A stretch of 64,000 bases of DNA, from positions 651,579 to 715,578 of the forward strand of contig NC_007955.1 of NCBI RefSeq assembly GCF_000013725.1. Direction: 5' to 3'. The notes under the pieces were generated by a model. That model had not been told where the DNA came from, did no database searches, and worked only from the letters and a program-made list of their open reading frames with translations. The position numbers were made by a program, and so were the translations under genes. The stretch is from Methanococcoides burtonii DSM 6242. Its GTDB lineage: Archaea > Halobacteriota > Methanosarcinia > Methanosarcinales > Methanosarcinaceae. How positions within the stretch are numbered: the stretch's first letter is position 1; each line of letters opens with the position of its first letter. Of this stretch, positions 18,548 through 27,671 are shown piece by piece.

Positions 18548-19134
18548 AAATATCACCGCTATTCACATGTCCATGATCTTTTTGAATGGATGATGGAACA
18601 TATTGCTTTCAAAAAATAGCGGAAGGTCGTTTTCTCAAAAGTTGGAGGAAGATGTCTTTAAGTTGGGTTTAGCACAGAAAAAACTTTGATAACTATCCTG
18701 AAAATGCTCAAGTCGTGGCTATCGATCATTCACCCGGAATGATAGGAAAGGCTAAGATCAGAGCAGCAAAATCAGACGTTGAAATGGTGATAATGGATGC
18801 TCAGCATCTTGCATTCAAAGATAACGTTTTTGATTCGGTCGTAATGATATTTGTACTTTGTTCAGTTCCAGATCCTGTAAAAGGAGTGGAAGAATACGTG
18901 CGGGTCTGCAAACCTGAAGGTAAGATAATAAATCTTGAACATGTTCGCAGCAAATACCAGATAATTTCATTTATGGAAGAACTGATAAACCCGATAACCA
19001 GCGGATTCTTCGGATTCAATGTAAATAGATATACAAGAAGTAATATCGAAGCAGGAGGAGCAAGTGTTGTCGAAGACCACAAGTTAGCATTTTTCGATGT
19101 TTTTAGGTTTATCATAAGTAAACCGAACAAATAA
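18548..19134 (+). pseudogene. Decayed class I SAM-dependent methyltransferase gene
   Basis: The C-terminal 150 residues are a clear UbiE/Coq5-like methyltransferase domain (DNYPENAQVVAIDHSPGMIGKAK, VLCSVPDPVKGVEEYVRVCKPEG). Upstream, the family N-terminus can be read as YHRYSHVHDLFEWMMEHIAFKK, then a TAG (18617-18619) at the place of the usual Trp in KKWRK, then RKVVFSKVGG, then a TAA (18659-18661) where Glu of the LEVG motif is expected, and finally a one-base loss near 18678. So two nonsense codons and a frameshift destroy the SAM-binding GxGxG region. The gene is dead even if TAG were read as pyrrolysine. Confidence 0.8.
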
Positions 19135-19244
19135 TGCCATAAATTTACTAAAAAATGGAAAAATGTTATAATTTTTACCGATATGATTATAAATGATTAA
19201 TCGTTGTGGATACTATTCATACACAACAAAAAGAGGAGAATACA

Positions 19245-19559
19245 ATGGAAGAAGACTACGATGAACTTGATGATCTTATAATGCAAAAGCCTTCAGAAGG
19301 AGATAGAGTAAGGATGGAACACGAAATGCTTGACAAAGCTGCGTCCCACCCGATTAGAAGACAGATCGTAATATCCATCGGTGTATTCGGCAAAGCGGAA
19401 GCTGGCATAAAAGCCGAAGTTGAGACCGATGATAATACATTGAAGTATCACATGGACTTTCTGAAAAATGCTAATATCGTTGTGATCAAAGAGGATCTAT
19501 TCAGGTTGACAGATAGCGGTGTTGATATGCTGGCCTCTATCAAGAGCCATAAAGAATAA
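19245..19559 (+). CDS. Winged-helix (ArsR-like) transcriptional regulator
   Basis: A 104-residue protein starting at the ATG at 19245, which has AAGAGGAG seven bases upstream; the longer in-frame version lacks a site. After an acidic N-terminus comes a winged helix: KAASHPIRRQIVISIGVFGKAEAGIKAEVETDDNTLKYHMDFLKNANIVV and the wing LFRLTDSGVDML. It lies 160 bases upstream of mch, in the same direction. Its target is unknown. Confidence 0.75.
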   Translation: MEEDYDELDDLIMQKPSEGDRVRMEHEMLDKAASHPIRRQIVISIGVFGKAEAGIKAEVETDDNTLKYHMDFLKNANIVVIKEDLFRLTDSGVDMLASIKSHKE

Positions 19560-19717
19560 ATACATACCATCAAGTCGGCCTTAAGGCAGTTGAACTGCCA
19601 TATTCCCTTTTTTAACTTTTAGCTATCTTCAGTACTATTTGGACTGGCTTCGTGCAATCGGCACTTTTATATTCTTCCCGAGCTAATCAAAGACACTAAT
19701 AATAATGAGTGATAACC

Positions 19718-20680
19718 ATGATAAGTGTCAATGAAAAAGGACTTGCGATCATCGATGAGATGTTAGACTGGGAAGAAGACGTAAAGATAGAATCAAAAGT
19801 GCTGGAAAACGGCGCAACTATCATCGACTGTGGTGTCAATGTAGAAGGTGGATACGATGCAGGTATGTATCTTTCACGCCTCTGCCTCGCAGACCTTGCT
19901 GAGATCAGCTACACAAAAGTAGATCTTGAGGGATTAGCAGTACCTGCAATTCAGATCGCAACAGACCATCCTACCATCGCATGCATGGCATCACAGTATG
20001 CAGGCTGGAGAATTGCAGTCGGCGACTACTTTGGAATGGGATCAGGTCCTGCAAGAGGTCTCGGACTTAAACCAAAAGAGCTCTACGAAGAGATAGGATA
20101 CAAAGACGAGGCTGATGCAGCAGTTCTTGTAATGGAATCCGACAAACTTCCAACCGAGGAGATCGTCGAGTACATCGCAAAACATTGCAGTGTAGAGCCA
20201 CAGAATGTATTCATCGCTGTTGCACCAACCTCATCAATTGCAGGATCAGTACAGATCTCCGCAAGAGTTGTTGAAACAGGCATTCACAAACTCGAATCCA
20301 TTGGATATGACATCAACAAGATCAAGAGCGGATTCGGTGTTGCACCTATTGCACCTATTGTAGGAGACGATACTAAATGCATGGGATCTACCAACGACTG
20401 TATCATCTACTGTGGTGAAACATACTACACCGTAGAAGACGGAAATGCAGAAGAACTCGAAGATTTCGTTAAGAAAGCACCATCCTCAACATCAAGAGAT
20501 TTTGGTAAGCCATTCTACACAACATTCAAGGAAGCAGGATTCGACTTCTTCAAGGTTGACGCAGGAATGTTCGCACCTGCAAAGATAACCATCAACGACC
20601 TCAAGTCAAAGAAGTCATTCACCAGCGGTCGCATTAACCCTGGAATTTTGCTAGAATCATTCGGCATCAAGAACGTTTAA
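19718..20680 (+). CDS. mch: Methenyltetrahydromethanopterin cyclohydrolase
   Basis: A 320-residue enzyme that hydrolyses N5,N10-methenyl-tetrahydromethanopterin (or the sarcinapterin form) to N5-formyl-H4MPT and back, a step of the C1 branch of methanogenesis in the cytoplasm. The sequence is collinear with known archaeal Mch: [21 protein letters not shown] near the N-terminus, [17 protein letters not shown], and [18 protein letters not shown] at the end. The ATG at 19718 matches the usual N-terminus MISVNE better than the GTG at 19709. Codon use is that of a highly expressed gene. A stem-loop follows and then a DUF2124 gene, a common neighbour in methanogens. Confidence 0.97.
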   Translation: MISVNEKGLAIIDEMLDWEEDVKIESKVLENGATIIDCGVNVEGGYDAGMYLSRLCLADLAEISYTKVDLEGLAVPAIQIATDHPTIACMASQYAGWRIAVGDYFGMGSGPARGLGLKPKELYEEIGYKDEADAAVLVMESDKLPTEEIVEYIAKHCSVEPQNVFIAVAPTSSIAGSVQISARVVETGIHKLESIGYDINKIKSGFGVAPIAPIVGDDTKCMGSTNDCIIYCGETYYTVEDGNAEELEDFVKKAPSSTSRDFGKPFYTTFKEAGFDFFKVDAGMFAPAKITINDLKSKKSFTSGRINPGILLESFGIKNV

Positions 20681-20693
20681 AATAACAATACAT

Positions 20694-20730
20694 GCAGCCA
20701 TTAACTATGGCTGTATCATTTCTTTTTTAG
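20694..20730 (+). terminator. Stem-loop and T-run after mch
   Basis: A 7-bp stem CAGCCAT/ATGGCTG with a four-base loop is followed by a T-rich run TTTCTTTTTT that extends to the ribosome binding site of the next gene. It could end or reduce transcription between mch and the DUF2124 gene. Confidence 0.65.
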
Positions 20731-20738
20731 GAGGATAA

Positions 20739-21212
20739 ATGGAAACAATAGACAACTCCAGTGGAGTCGGAGGACTTTTAACATCTTTTAGAAAGCTTGT
20801 AAAAGACTCAAACAAAATTATGTTCATTGGAACTGCCGGATTCTGCACACCATTTGCAGAACTTATGGCATATGGCATACGTAATACAAATATAGAGATC
20901 GGATTCATTCCAGAGACCAGTCCTGAAGAAGCAAGGGAGATCGTCAAAACATCTTTCGGAATGCAGATAGGTGACAATATCGACTATCATGCAGACACTA
21001 TTGTCCTTCTTGGCGGACTTTCCATGCCAAAGATGGGAATAAACCTCAATGCCGTGAAAGAGACAATGGAAAAAGTATTTGAGAACACTGATGAGGGAAT
21101 GACCATCGGGGTATGTTTCCAGTCAGCTTTTGAGAACCAGTGCTGGATAGGACCGATAGAATTCGACCACATTATTGATTCCGACATTTCGATCAAGACA
21201 TTGAAAGCATGA
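20739..21212 (+). CDS. DUF2124 protein of methanogens
   Basis: A 157-residue soluble protein with an AGGAGG ribosome binding site. The sequence (IMFIGTAGFCTPFAELMAYGIRN, VLLGGLSMPKMGINL, FQSAFENQCWIGPIEFDHIID) matches the DUF2124 family found only in methanogens and often next to mch. A Rossmann-like fold is suggested by the first motif. Its biochemical role is unknown; position after mch suggests a link with C1 metabolism or its cofactors. Confidence 0.8.
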   Translation: METIDNSSGVGGLLTSFRKLVKDSNKIMFIGTAGFCTPFAELMAYGIRNTNIEIGFIPETSPEEAREIVKTSFGMQIGDNIDYHADTIVLLGGLSMPKMGINLNAVKETMEKVFENTDEGMTIGVCFQSAFENQCWIGPIEFDHIIDSDISIKTLKA

Positions 21213-21318
21213 ATTGGAAGAAGATCTGGCAATTAAGCACATATATTATTTTTCTTTTTTAATGTTCATATTCCATTGTCATAACCCATCATTGACCCAT
21301 AAAATAAGGAATTATTGC

Positions 21319-22332
21319 TCATTTGATAAATGCATCCACAACAACATGCCATACCCCTGGCGAATATTTTTTGATGCGATAACATCCCATGATATCAACA
21401 TCTCTACCAAGCGATGCCACTGCATCTTTTATTCTCTGGACGGGGCGGTCAAAGACAAGACATTCAGGTGTAGTCTCATGATAATGCAGAGTGCCACCTT
21501 CTTTTCTTATAGCAGAGATTCCCTGCCGGAGATACTCATGAGTGGTTCCCACATATCCCATGATCACACGGTCGGCAATGCCCACAGGTGTTACATCTTT
21601 GCAATTGCCATTGATAGCTTCGATCACATCTTCCTGATGGTTCAGCCTTATATTCTCGAGCAAATAGCCATATGAAACAGGATTCAGTTCAATGGAATAT
21701 ACTTTTTTAGGATTACCGTGGACTGCCAGAGGTATGGAAAAGTATCCGATACCTGCGAACATATCTACTACCACATCACCCTTTCCGAGCTTACTCATGC
21801 GTTTTTTCTCAGCAAGGTTGCCCTTTGAGAACATTAGCTTCATCACATCGATCTTAAAAAGGCATCCGTTCTCCTTCTCCATGGTCTCTGTCTTGTTGCC
21901 AATGATTATCTCACGTTCAGGCTCCCTGAAAGGTCCTTTTATTCCAAGATCACGCACAACACAGTTACATCGGGGATTCATCAAAAGAAGTTTTTCCGCA
22001 ACCTCAGTCCTGTAATTTTGAATTTCAGCAGGAATATGGATTATTATGACATCACCTATTAAATGCCAACCCGAAGGAACGTATTGCAGCAGTTCATCGG
22101 GGATTATACCTATTAGATGGTCTTTCAATGAAACAGCTAAACGATAGAATTCAGGAATATTTTGTTTCACGACAGTAAAATCGGAAACATCGCAAAGAAT
22201 GGGAATTTCAGCCATCCTACCTTCCAGCGAATCAACTACCACTATCTTCCGAGCCTTATCCAACACATTTGACTCTGCAAGTTTAGCCATTATAGCTTCA
22301 ACAGATCCAATAGGTACAACAACAGCTTTCAT
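21319..22332 (-). CDS. taw2: Taw2-type tRNA-Phe wyosine aminocarboxypropyltransferase
   Basis: A 337-residue protein of the Trm5/Taw2 family. The N-terminal region (VEAIMAKLAE...) is followed by MLMFSKGNLAEKKRM-type sequence and the SAM-binding motif VVVDMFAGIGYFSIPLAV. Where Trm5 methyltransferases have an N-x-P-type motif, this protein has VIMGYVGTTHEYL, which is the Taw2 pattern. Taw2 transfers the 3-amino-3-carboxypropyl group of SAM to 4-demethylwyosine at position 37 of tRNA-Phe. The assignment against Trm5 rests on that motif; it stands alone on the minus strand. Confidence 0.82.
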   Translation of the reverse strand: MKAVVVPIGSVEAIMAKLAESNVLDKARKIVVVDSLEGRMAEIPILCDVSDFTVVKQNIPEFYRLAVSLKDHLIGIIPDELLQYVPSGWHLIGDVIIIHIPAEIQNYRTEVAEKLLLMNPRCNCVVRDLGIKGPFREPEREIIIGNKTETMEKENGCLFKIDVMKLMFSKGNLAEKKRMSKLGKGDVVVDMFAGIGYFSIPLAVHGNPKKVYSIELNPVSYGYLLENIRLNHQEDVIEAINGNCKDVTPVGIADRVIMGYVGTTHEYLRQGISAIRKEGGTLHYHETTPECLVFDRPVQRIKDAVASLGRDVDIMGCYRIKKYSPGVWHVVVDAFIK

Positions 22333-22507
22333 AGAACGGTCTGAATCTGTACTAAAGTAAAAATAAACTAACGGTCAAAATTGGAAAAATATAGTGAAAA
22401 GTGCTCAAAAACTGCTAATTAATTCAAATTTGCACCAAATTTTTAGTAAATAAAACAAAATACCTTTCGAACACTTTAAGGGATCAATACAAATTAGAGG
22501 TTTATTA

Positions 22508-22523
22508 TTCGTTACATGGCGAA
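22508..22523 (+). promoter_or_regulatory. Candidate MsvR operator upstream of its own gene
   Basis: The 16-base sequence TTCGTTACATGGCGAA has the TTCG-N8-CGAA symmetry of the described MsvR box (TTCGTA-N4-TACGAA, from memory) with mismatches in the inner positions. It ends just upstream of a TATA box (TTTTATATAT, about 22525-22534). The ATG lies about 25 bases after the TATA box, so the mRNA should have a very short leader or none. This placement suits autorepression. Confidence 0.55.
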
Positions 22524-22555
22524 CTTTTATATATTTCATGCTTTAATTGTTCTAT

Positions 22556-23290
22556 ATGGAGCCTGATGGACAAACTGCACTATTTTCAACCCAAAATGGC
22601 ATTATTGCCATTGAAGGTCCGGTCAAGCTTCAAATAATGGAGTTATTGTACGAGACTGCACAATCTTTTGATGATATAGTAAAACACACAGGAAAAGCAA
22701 AATCAACGATATCCGTACACCTGAAAGACCTGAAAGCAAGCAATTTACTAGAAGAACATGTCGATCCGGATGACAGGCGTAAAAAGACATATGTCATGTG
22801 TTCACAATATACTGCCTGCTCACAAAAGCCAGTATTCGACCATTACAGGAAGAACCTGGAAGAATTTACCACAAGCTTCGATAGCGAAGGAGGACTTCTC
22901 CGGTCAATGTTCCGGACAGTACAAAGTGGTTTTCATGCAAATGGATTTAATCAAACACCAATCATGGAAAATATCGGACAGGATATTGGAATGAAGATTG
23001 CCGAAACGTTCACTTCAACTTATATCGAAGGATTGTTCGAAGAAGTTACTGATTATTGGCAAAAGAATGAAATGGGTAAACTTACCGTTAGATCCTATGA
23101 TCCGCTAATTATTAATATAAAGGACAGTTTTATCTGCGAAGGTACAAAGAACATAGGCCAGACATTATGTTCTTTTAATGAAGGCATACTTCAGGGAATT
23201 ATCCTAAATAAAATGAACCTGCAATGTAACATCGTGGAAACAGAATGCTGCGGAACAGGTCATGGACACTGCCTATTTGTTATGCAATAA
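22556..23290 (+). CDS. msvR: MsvR-type redox-sensing transcription regulator (HTH + V4R)
   Basis: A 244-residue protein from the ATG at 22556. Residues 18-85 form an ArsR-like winged helix (GPVKLQIMELLYE, KAKSTISVHLKDLKASNLLEEHVD, DDRRKKTYV). The C-terminal half is a V4R domain with late cysteines (QCNIVETECCGTGHGHC). This arrangement defines MsvR, a methanogen-specific regulator whose DNA binding depends on the redox state of V4R cysteines and which controls oxidative-stress genes and itself. A matching operator lies upstream of its promoter. Other V4R-HTH regulators exist, so the exact orthology needs a tree. Confidence 0.82.
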   Translation: MEPDGQTALFSTQNGIIAIEGPVKLQIMELLYETAQSFDDIVKHTGKAKSTISVHLKDLKASNLLEEHVDPDDRRKKTYVMCSQYTACSQKPVFDHYRKNLEEFTTSFDSEGGLLRSMFRTVQSGFHANGFNQTPIMENIGQDIGMKIAETFTSTYIEGLFEEVTDYWQKNEMGKLTVRSYDPLIINIKDSFICEGTKNIGQTLCSFNEGILQGIILNKMNLQCNIVETECCGTGHGHCLFVMQ

Positions 23291-23427
23291 CTATCCCTGC
23301 AAATGCTCAATGAATGGACAATAGTCCTCTAGTTTTCCATCATACATATCATACAATAATTATTAGAAAAGTGCTGAAAAAGGCAAGATCAGACAAGATC
23401 ACCAAAATAACATGTCTGCCAATTAAC

Positions 23428-24117
23428 TTAACGAGTTCCTTTGATAACACCAATTTCTGCATTCAGCAAAGGACCGATCTCTGCCACGATGCCAGGACCA
23501 TCCGTTTTCTCACGACATACAACCAGATTCTCAAGCAGACCAAGCCTTTCAATGCCATAAATATCCCTGCCATGCCCTTTTTTCTTAATAGCACTCTTAA
23601 GTTCGGAACGTGTGACTGAATTCACTACCAGTCGGTCGGTTGGAAACTTCTTCCAGCTCCAGAAAAGATCGACCTGCTTTTTCGTAAAAGAAGCGAACGT
23701 ACCATCTTCCTGCTTTAATACCCTGATATATACCGGCAGGTGAGGTATAAGACCAAACCTCGATGCTATCTGTGGACTAGTGCCAGCCCCAAGGACACTG
23801 AGCTCAGAAGACTTTATCTTTAAAGTGATACCGATATCTACAGTTATGCCATCCTCATTAATAGAAGAAATAAAACCCCTATAAACCGCTTTATCATCTA
23901 CGTAGGTCACCGGGGTGCCAAACTTTTCTTTAAGGAAATTAATAGCGAACTCACCATCGTCTCCAGTAGCAGCTACCTGAAGCCATCCATCCGGACCCAG
24001 CGATACTTCGGCTTTCGCATCGAGGTCTTTCAATTCATTTTCCAGCATAAAGGAAGCAGAGCTTAATGAGCGTTCTACATTGCCGTAGATCTTGATAGTC
24101 AAAATTGCGGTTTCCAT
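23428..24117 (-). CDS. DUF2110 family archaeal protein
   Basis: A 229-residue soluble protein. The sequence GPDGWLQVAATGDDGEFAINFLKEKFG and the central YRGFISSINEDGITVDIGI (S1-like beta strands) fit the archaeal DUF2110 family. The second half ends with an ACT-like or ferredoxin-like pattern (RLGLLENLVVCREKTDGPGIVAEIG). It is 24 bases downstream of a winged-helix gene on the same strand, so the two are probably one operon. Function is unknown; the S1-like part hints at nucleic acid binding. Confidence 0.65.
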   Translation of the reverse strand: METAILTIKIYGNVERSLSSASFMLENELKDLDAKAEVSLGPDGWLQVAATGDDGEFAINFLKEKFGTPVTYVDDKAVYRGFISSINEDGITVDIGITLKIKSSELSVLGAGTSPQIASRFGLIPHLPVYIRVLKQEDGTFASFTKKQVDLFWSWKKFPTDRLVVNSVTRSELKSAIKKKGHGRDIYGIERLGLLENLVVCREKTDGPGIVAEIGPLLNAEIGVIKGTR

Positions 24118-24141
24118 GAGTACTCATTGAATAGCAAGCAT

Positions 24142-24711
24142 TTAACCGTTTTTGTTCAGAAGGGAAGAAAAAACATCCCTTGTAGTGTCATAAGCCCTGA
24201 TGACCTCGGTATCTACAGGTGTTTCTGAAGAATTGATCATTTCACCTATCATTGCCATATCACGACTAAATGGCCCAAGCTTCCTCTTGATAGTAGCCGC
24301 ATCCGCACCAGAGTCTATAAGTTCTTTATAGATACTTTCTATTTTAAAGCGTAACTTTTTGACAATATCAAATATCTCGGCAGAAGCTGTGTCAAGTTCT
24401 GAACCACTTACATCATGACGCCCTTCAACATCATATTCATCAGGAAGTTCACCATCAAGAGAAATTATGAGGTCCTTAAGGATCGACACAACGTTGGTCC
24501 CTTTTTCCGTCAACTCGACATATTTGATACGCCCTTCGAATGAAAATTGAACGAGTCCATCTTCCTCCATTCTTGAAAGGACCTTGGTCGTGTGGGCAAA
24601 TGTTGAATTGATCTCTTTTGTGATCACTGAAGCATAGGTCCTACCGTAGAACCATATCGCAAGTAGAACAAGTGTTGGTTTTTCTTGAAGGAACAAATAC
24701 TCAGGACTCAC
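24142..24711 (-). CDS. Winged-helix regulator with C-terminal helical domain
   Basis: A 189-residue protein. Residues 1-80 form a winged helix of MarR/PadR-like type (YASVITKEINSTFAHTTKVLSRMEEDGLVQFSFEGRIKYVELTEKG). The remainder is acidic and helical (SAEIFDIVKKLRFKIESIYKELID), likely for dimerisation. It is the first gene of a two-gene unit with the DUF2110 gene. Targets are unknown. Confidence 0.72.
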   Translation of the reverse strand: MSPEYLFLQEKPTLVLLAIWFYGRTYASVITKEINSTFAHTTKVLSRMEEDGLVQFSFEGRIKYVELTEKGTNVVSILKDLIISLDGELPDEYDVEGRHDVSGSELDTASAEIFDIVKKLRFKIESIYKELIDSGADAATIKRKLGPFSRDMAMIGEMINSSETPVDTEVIRAYDTTRDVFSSLLNKNG

Positions 24712-24851
24712 TTTTGACAGACAAATACCCCCAAAAATATATAAAACTCATAATAGATTATATTTAATTTAACATTATCTAATTTGATATATATTACTTT
24801 CTATAACATGGATCAAACTCAGACCATAATAAAATGGTCAAAGCTTAGAAC

Positions 24852-26018
24852 TTAAAGACTCCTTAAGACATCTTTGATAGTATCGATCTTTGCATCGGTT
24901 TTGAATGAGATTCCAGTGAAATGTGTCCTTGAGACATTGGCTCCGGTTTCCCTAAGAGCGGCAATGAACATATCCATTGCAGGTGCCGAAACTCCGATCA
25001 TCTTACAAATGACATGCTGATCATAGAAGAAGGGAATATCCAGTTCATCCCTACATGCCAAAATAAGCTTCTTTGCCTGCTCTTTCGTTCCAAGAGATCT
25101 GTCTTCCAGCTCCAGAAGAACCTCATCGCAGTACTGAGGTTCATGTAATTGCCCTAACCACAGAGGACCTGCTATATAGACATCATTTCCACAAGAGCTA
25201 CAATGATCACTTATCGATATGGCCATTCCATGAAAGATCTCTCTGTGCCCACAATGTTCACAATGTGATAGGAATCCAAGATCCTTAAACGCTTTATCTG
25301 CCAGTTTAGCACCTTTTTTAACTTGGAGATAAGTGCGCACATAGTGCCTTGTAGCGTGAGAGAGCAAGGGGGTCATACCTTTGTCATGTTTGGCAAGTTC
25401 TCTAGCGATCTTGCCAAGAAGGATACGAACTCCCATCTCACTGTGGAATTCATTGTTCAACGGCACAGCGGCATATTTTCTCATCCCGGAATTAAAATGA
25501 GCACCACAAAGTGGAGCTGTATCCGTCGCAGTAACTTCCAAAAAATGAACTGCTGACCTTGTAGCTGCATCAAGGTAAGGGGTCGGACTTCCAAAAGGAT
25601 CAAGATCAACTATATTGAAACGCCGCTCATGCATCAGGACATTGGCATTCTTGCAGGTAGCTTCTGCAATGTCAGAAACCCCAGTGAGGCCAATGTTCTC
25701 AAGAATGAGTCCATAAGCATCATCACTCCAGTCATTCAATATCGAAGTAATACCCACCTCATTAGCGATCCTCAATCCCCTGATGCCTGATGCAGACATC
25801 GCATCAAGATAAGTAATATCCTTAAGTTCCATATCCTTCTTAAGAAGAATACGCTTGGCACAGGCCGAGGTTGCTGCAACCGAGATATCCCGATTCAATT
25901 CCATATGAGGATTGTAGAAGACCGGTGCTTCAGAAGGAGGAAATGGAACCCCTTCCGGAGGAACCGGTACAGAAACTGTCGTACTACCCTCTGTGACTTT
26001 AGTGCTCAACATTTGCAT
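24852..26018 (-). CDS. trm1: tRNA (guanine26-N2)-dimethyltransferase Trm1
   Basis: A 388-residue Trm1, which adds two methyl groups from SAM to N2 of G26 in tRNA. Motifs are the family signature [17 protein letters not shown], the SAM motif [18 protein letters not shown], the catalytic [15 protein letters not shown], and a C-terminal zinc site ([12 protein letters not shown] ... CSSCG). An internal ATG six bases in is also possible. The next gene is divergent in function and separated by 24 bases. Confidence 0.95.
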
Positions 26019-26042
26019 ATTGGAACTTGTAACAAAATGACA

Positions 26043-26507
26043 TCATTTAACAATAACGGTACCACTCATTCTTGGCTGGCCGAGTATGCTATAATTGTAT
26101 GTTCCTTCTTCAGTGAAAGTATAATTGAAAGGCACTCCATAGTTTATGGAACGGTCTTCCCACAATCCATCTTCACTGACAAGAGTGAACCGTTTCCTAT
26201 CACCGCTATTCTGCCTATTGTTCCAAAAAACGGCATCTCCTTTATTGATCTCAAGTAAAGCAGGTCTTGACAAATAATGATCAAGTATGATAGAATAGGC
26301 CCTTGGCTCGATTATTTCCTCAGAAACATTTTCAGTGATGTCATCAGTGATGCCATCAGAGACATTTTCATCCGTGGTATTTTCGGAGACAAGATCATCA
26401 GAATCATTGCTAGCCTCACCATTAACATCATCGCCACTGTCGCCTATGCAACCTGCCACAAGAATACACATGGTCGCCAATAATAATATTAGCATTTTAT
26501 TATTCAT
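26043..26507 (-). CDS. Cupredoxin-like lipoprotein
   Basis: A 154-residue exported protein with a lipobox signal peptide (LLATMCILVAGCIGD), an acidic Asp/Glu/Asn/Ser linker (about residues 22-65) and a beta-sandwich domain (AYSIILDHYLSRPALLEINKGDAVFWNN ... YTFTEEGTYNYSILGQPRMSGTVIV) like the plastocyanin/cupredoxin fold. The usual copper ligands (His...Cys...His...Met) are not complete, so metal binding is doubtful. GAGGT precedes the ATG. Confidence 0.72.
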   Translation of the reverse strand: MNNKMLILLLATMCILVAGCIGDSGDDVNGEASNDSDDLVSENTTDENVSDGITDDITENVSEEIIEPRAYSIILDHYLSRPALLEINKGDAVFWNNRQNSGDRKRFTLVSEDGLWEDRSINYGVPFNYTFTEEGTYNYSILGQPRMSGTVIVK

Positions 26508-26652
26508 TTTACCTCACACTCATATTTTGTTTTCAAGAATTATAAAGGTAGCCACACAGTAACGCAGATATCTATTTAAGTTGCAATACCAATTCGAAAA
26601 TCCTTTTGATCATTATTTGATGTTACATATATGCAAAAAGAGGTGAAATGAA

Positions 26653-27231
26653 TTGACTGAAAAAAACAGTGTTGGAGAAAATATCCGCCAGTTCCGTGAA
26701 GACCGTAGTATGACAGTGGAAGAGCTGGCAAATGAGAGTCAGAGCAATGTGGAACTGATCGAAAAGCTTGAAAAGGGAGAGCTAATCCCGTCATTAACAC
26801 CTCTTTTAAAGATAGCACGTGCTCTGGGAGTGCGACTTGGAACGTTCCTTGACGATACGCCTCAAAAAGGCCCTATAGTAAACCGTAGTGGAGAAGCAAA
26901 GAATGTGGTCCGCTTTTCAGGCAAATGTGCATCCTGTGAAGAAAGCACACTTGATTTTTATTCACTTGCCGCAGACAAGCAGGACAGGCATATGGAGCCA
27001 TTCATAATAGATGTGCACCCCTGCAACGATGCAAAGGGACCGGTATTGTCATCTCACGAAGGTGAAGAGTTCATTTATGTGCTTGAGGGAGACATCGAAC
27101 TATCCTATGGAAAGGATAAACACACCCTGACAAAAGGTGATAGTATCTACTATGATTCCATTGTCCCTCATGACCTCCACGCAGCAGGTAAGGAATCAAA
27201 GATACTTGCTATTGTCTATACCCCACTCTAA
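26653..27231 (+). CDS. XRE-type HTH regulator with cupin domain
   Basis: A 192-residue protein that begins with TTG at 26653; an AGGTGA site lies six bases before it, and the nearby ATG at 26648 is out of frame and stops at once. Residues 8-65 are a Cro/C1 helix-turn-helix ([34 protein letters not shown]); residues 110-190 are a cupin ([40 protein letters not shown]). It leads an operon with a thioesterase and an acyl-CoA synthetase and most likely regulates it, sensing an acyl or acid ligand through the cupin. Confidence 0.88.
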   Translation: MTEKNSVGENIRQFREDRSMTVEELANESQSNVELIEKLEKGELIPSLTPLLKIARALGVRLGTFLDDTPQKGPIVNRSGEAKNVVRFSGKCASCEESTLDFYSLAADKQDRHMEPFIIDVHPCNDAKGPVLSSHEGEEFIYVLEGDIELSYGKDKHTLTKGDSIYYDSIVPHDLHAAGKESKILAIVYTPL

Positions 27232-27241
27232 AGGAGAAGAA

Positions 27242-27655
27242 ATGTTCGTTACAACTGTTACTCCAAGATTCGGCGATATCGATGGTTTGGGGCATGTGAA
27301 CAATACAGTCCTGCCAGGATGGTTTGAACTTGCAAGAAACCCAATATTCCGTATGTTCGAGCCAGATCTTGACCTGAGTCCAGAGAAATGGGGACTGATA
27401 ATGGCAAGGATCGATTTTGATTTCCTTGGTGAGATTTTCTTCGATGGCGATGTCGAAATAAGAACATATGTAAAGAGATTAGGGAACAAGTCCTTTACGT
27501 TGCATCACGAAGCATGGCAAAGAGGAGAGCTTAAGACAAAAGGAGACGCGGTACTGGTGGGCTATGATTTTGTCAATAAGAGGTCAAAAACTTTAGCTGA
27601 TGACATAAAGGAAACTTTGGCAGAACACCTGATCCCTGAAGAGAAGAACGAATAA
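27242..27655 (+). CDS. Hotdog-fold acyl-CoA thioesterase (4HBT family)
   Basis: A 137-residue protein from the ATG at 27242, with AAAGGAG upstream. The hotdog signature is [24 protein letters not shown], with the catalytic-type Asp in the usual place of 4-hydroxybenzoyl-CoA thioesterases. It starts 10 bases after the cupin regulator and is followed by an acyl-CoA synthetase after 16 bases, so the operon both makes and cleaves acyl-CoA. The substrate is not defined by sequence. Confidence 0.85.
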   Translation: MFVTTVTPRFGDIDGLGHVNNTVLPGWFELARNPIFRMFEPDLDLSPEKWGLIMARIDFDFLGEIFFDGDVEIRTYVKRLGNKSFTLHHEAWQRGELKTKGDAVLVGYDFVNKRSKTLADDIKETLAEHLIPEEKNE

Positions 27656-27671
27656 GATTACAAAGGTTCTG

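Noticed and set aside
26043-26507. Lipoprotein considered as a blue copper protein
   Set aside because: The His/Cys/His/Met ligand set of plastocyanins is not complete in the visible domain, so only the fold is claimed.
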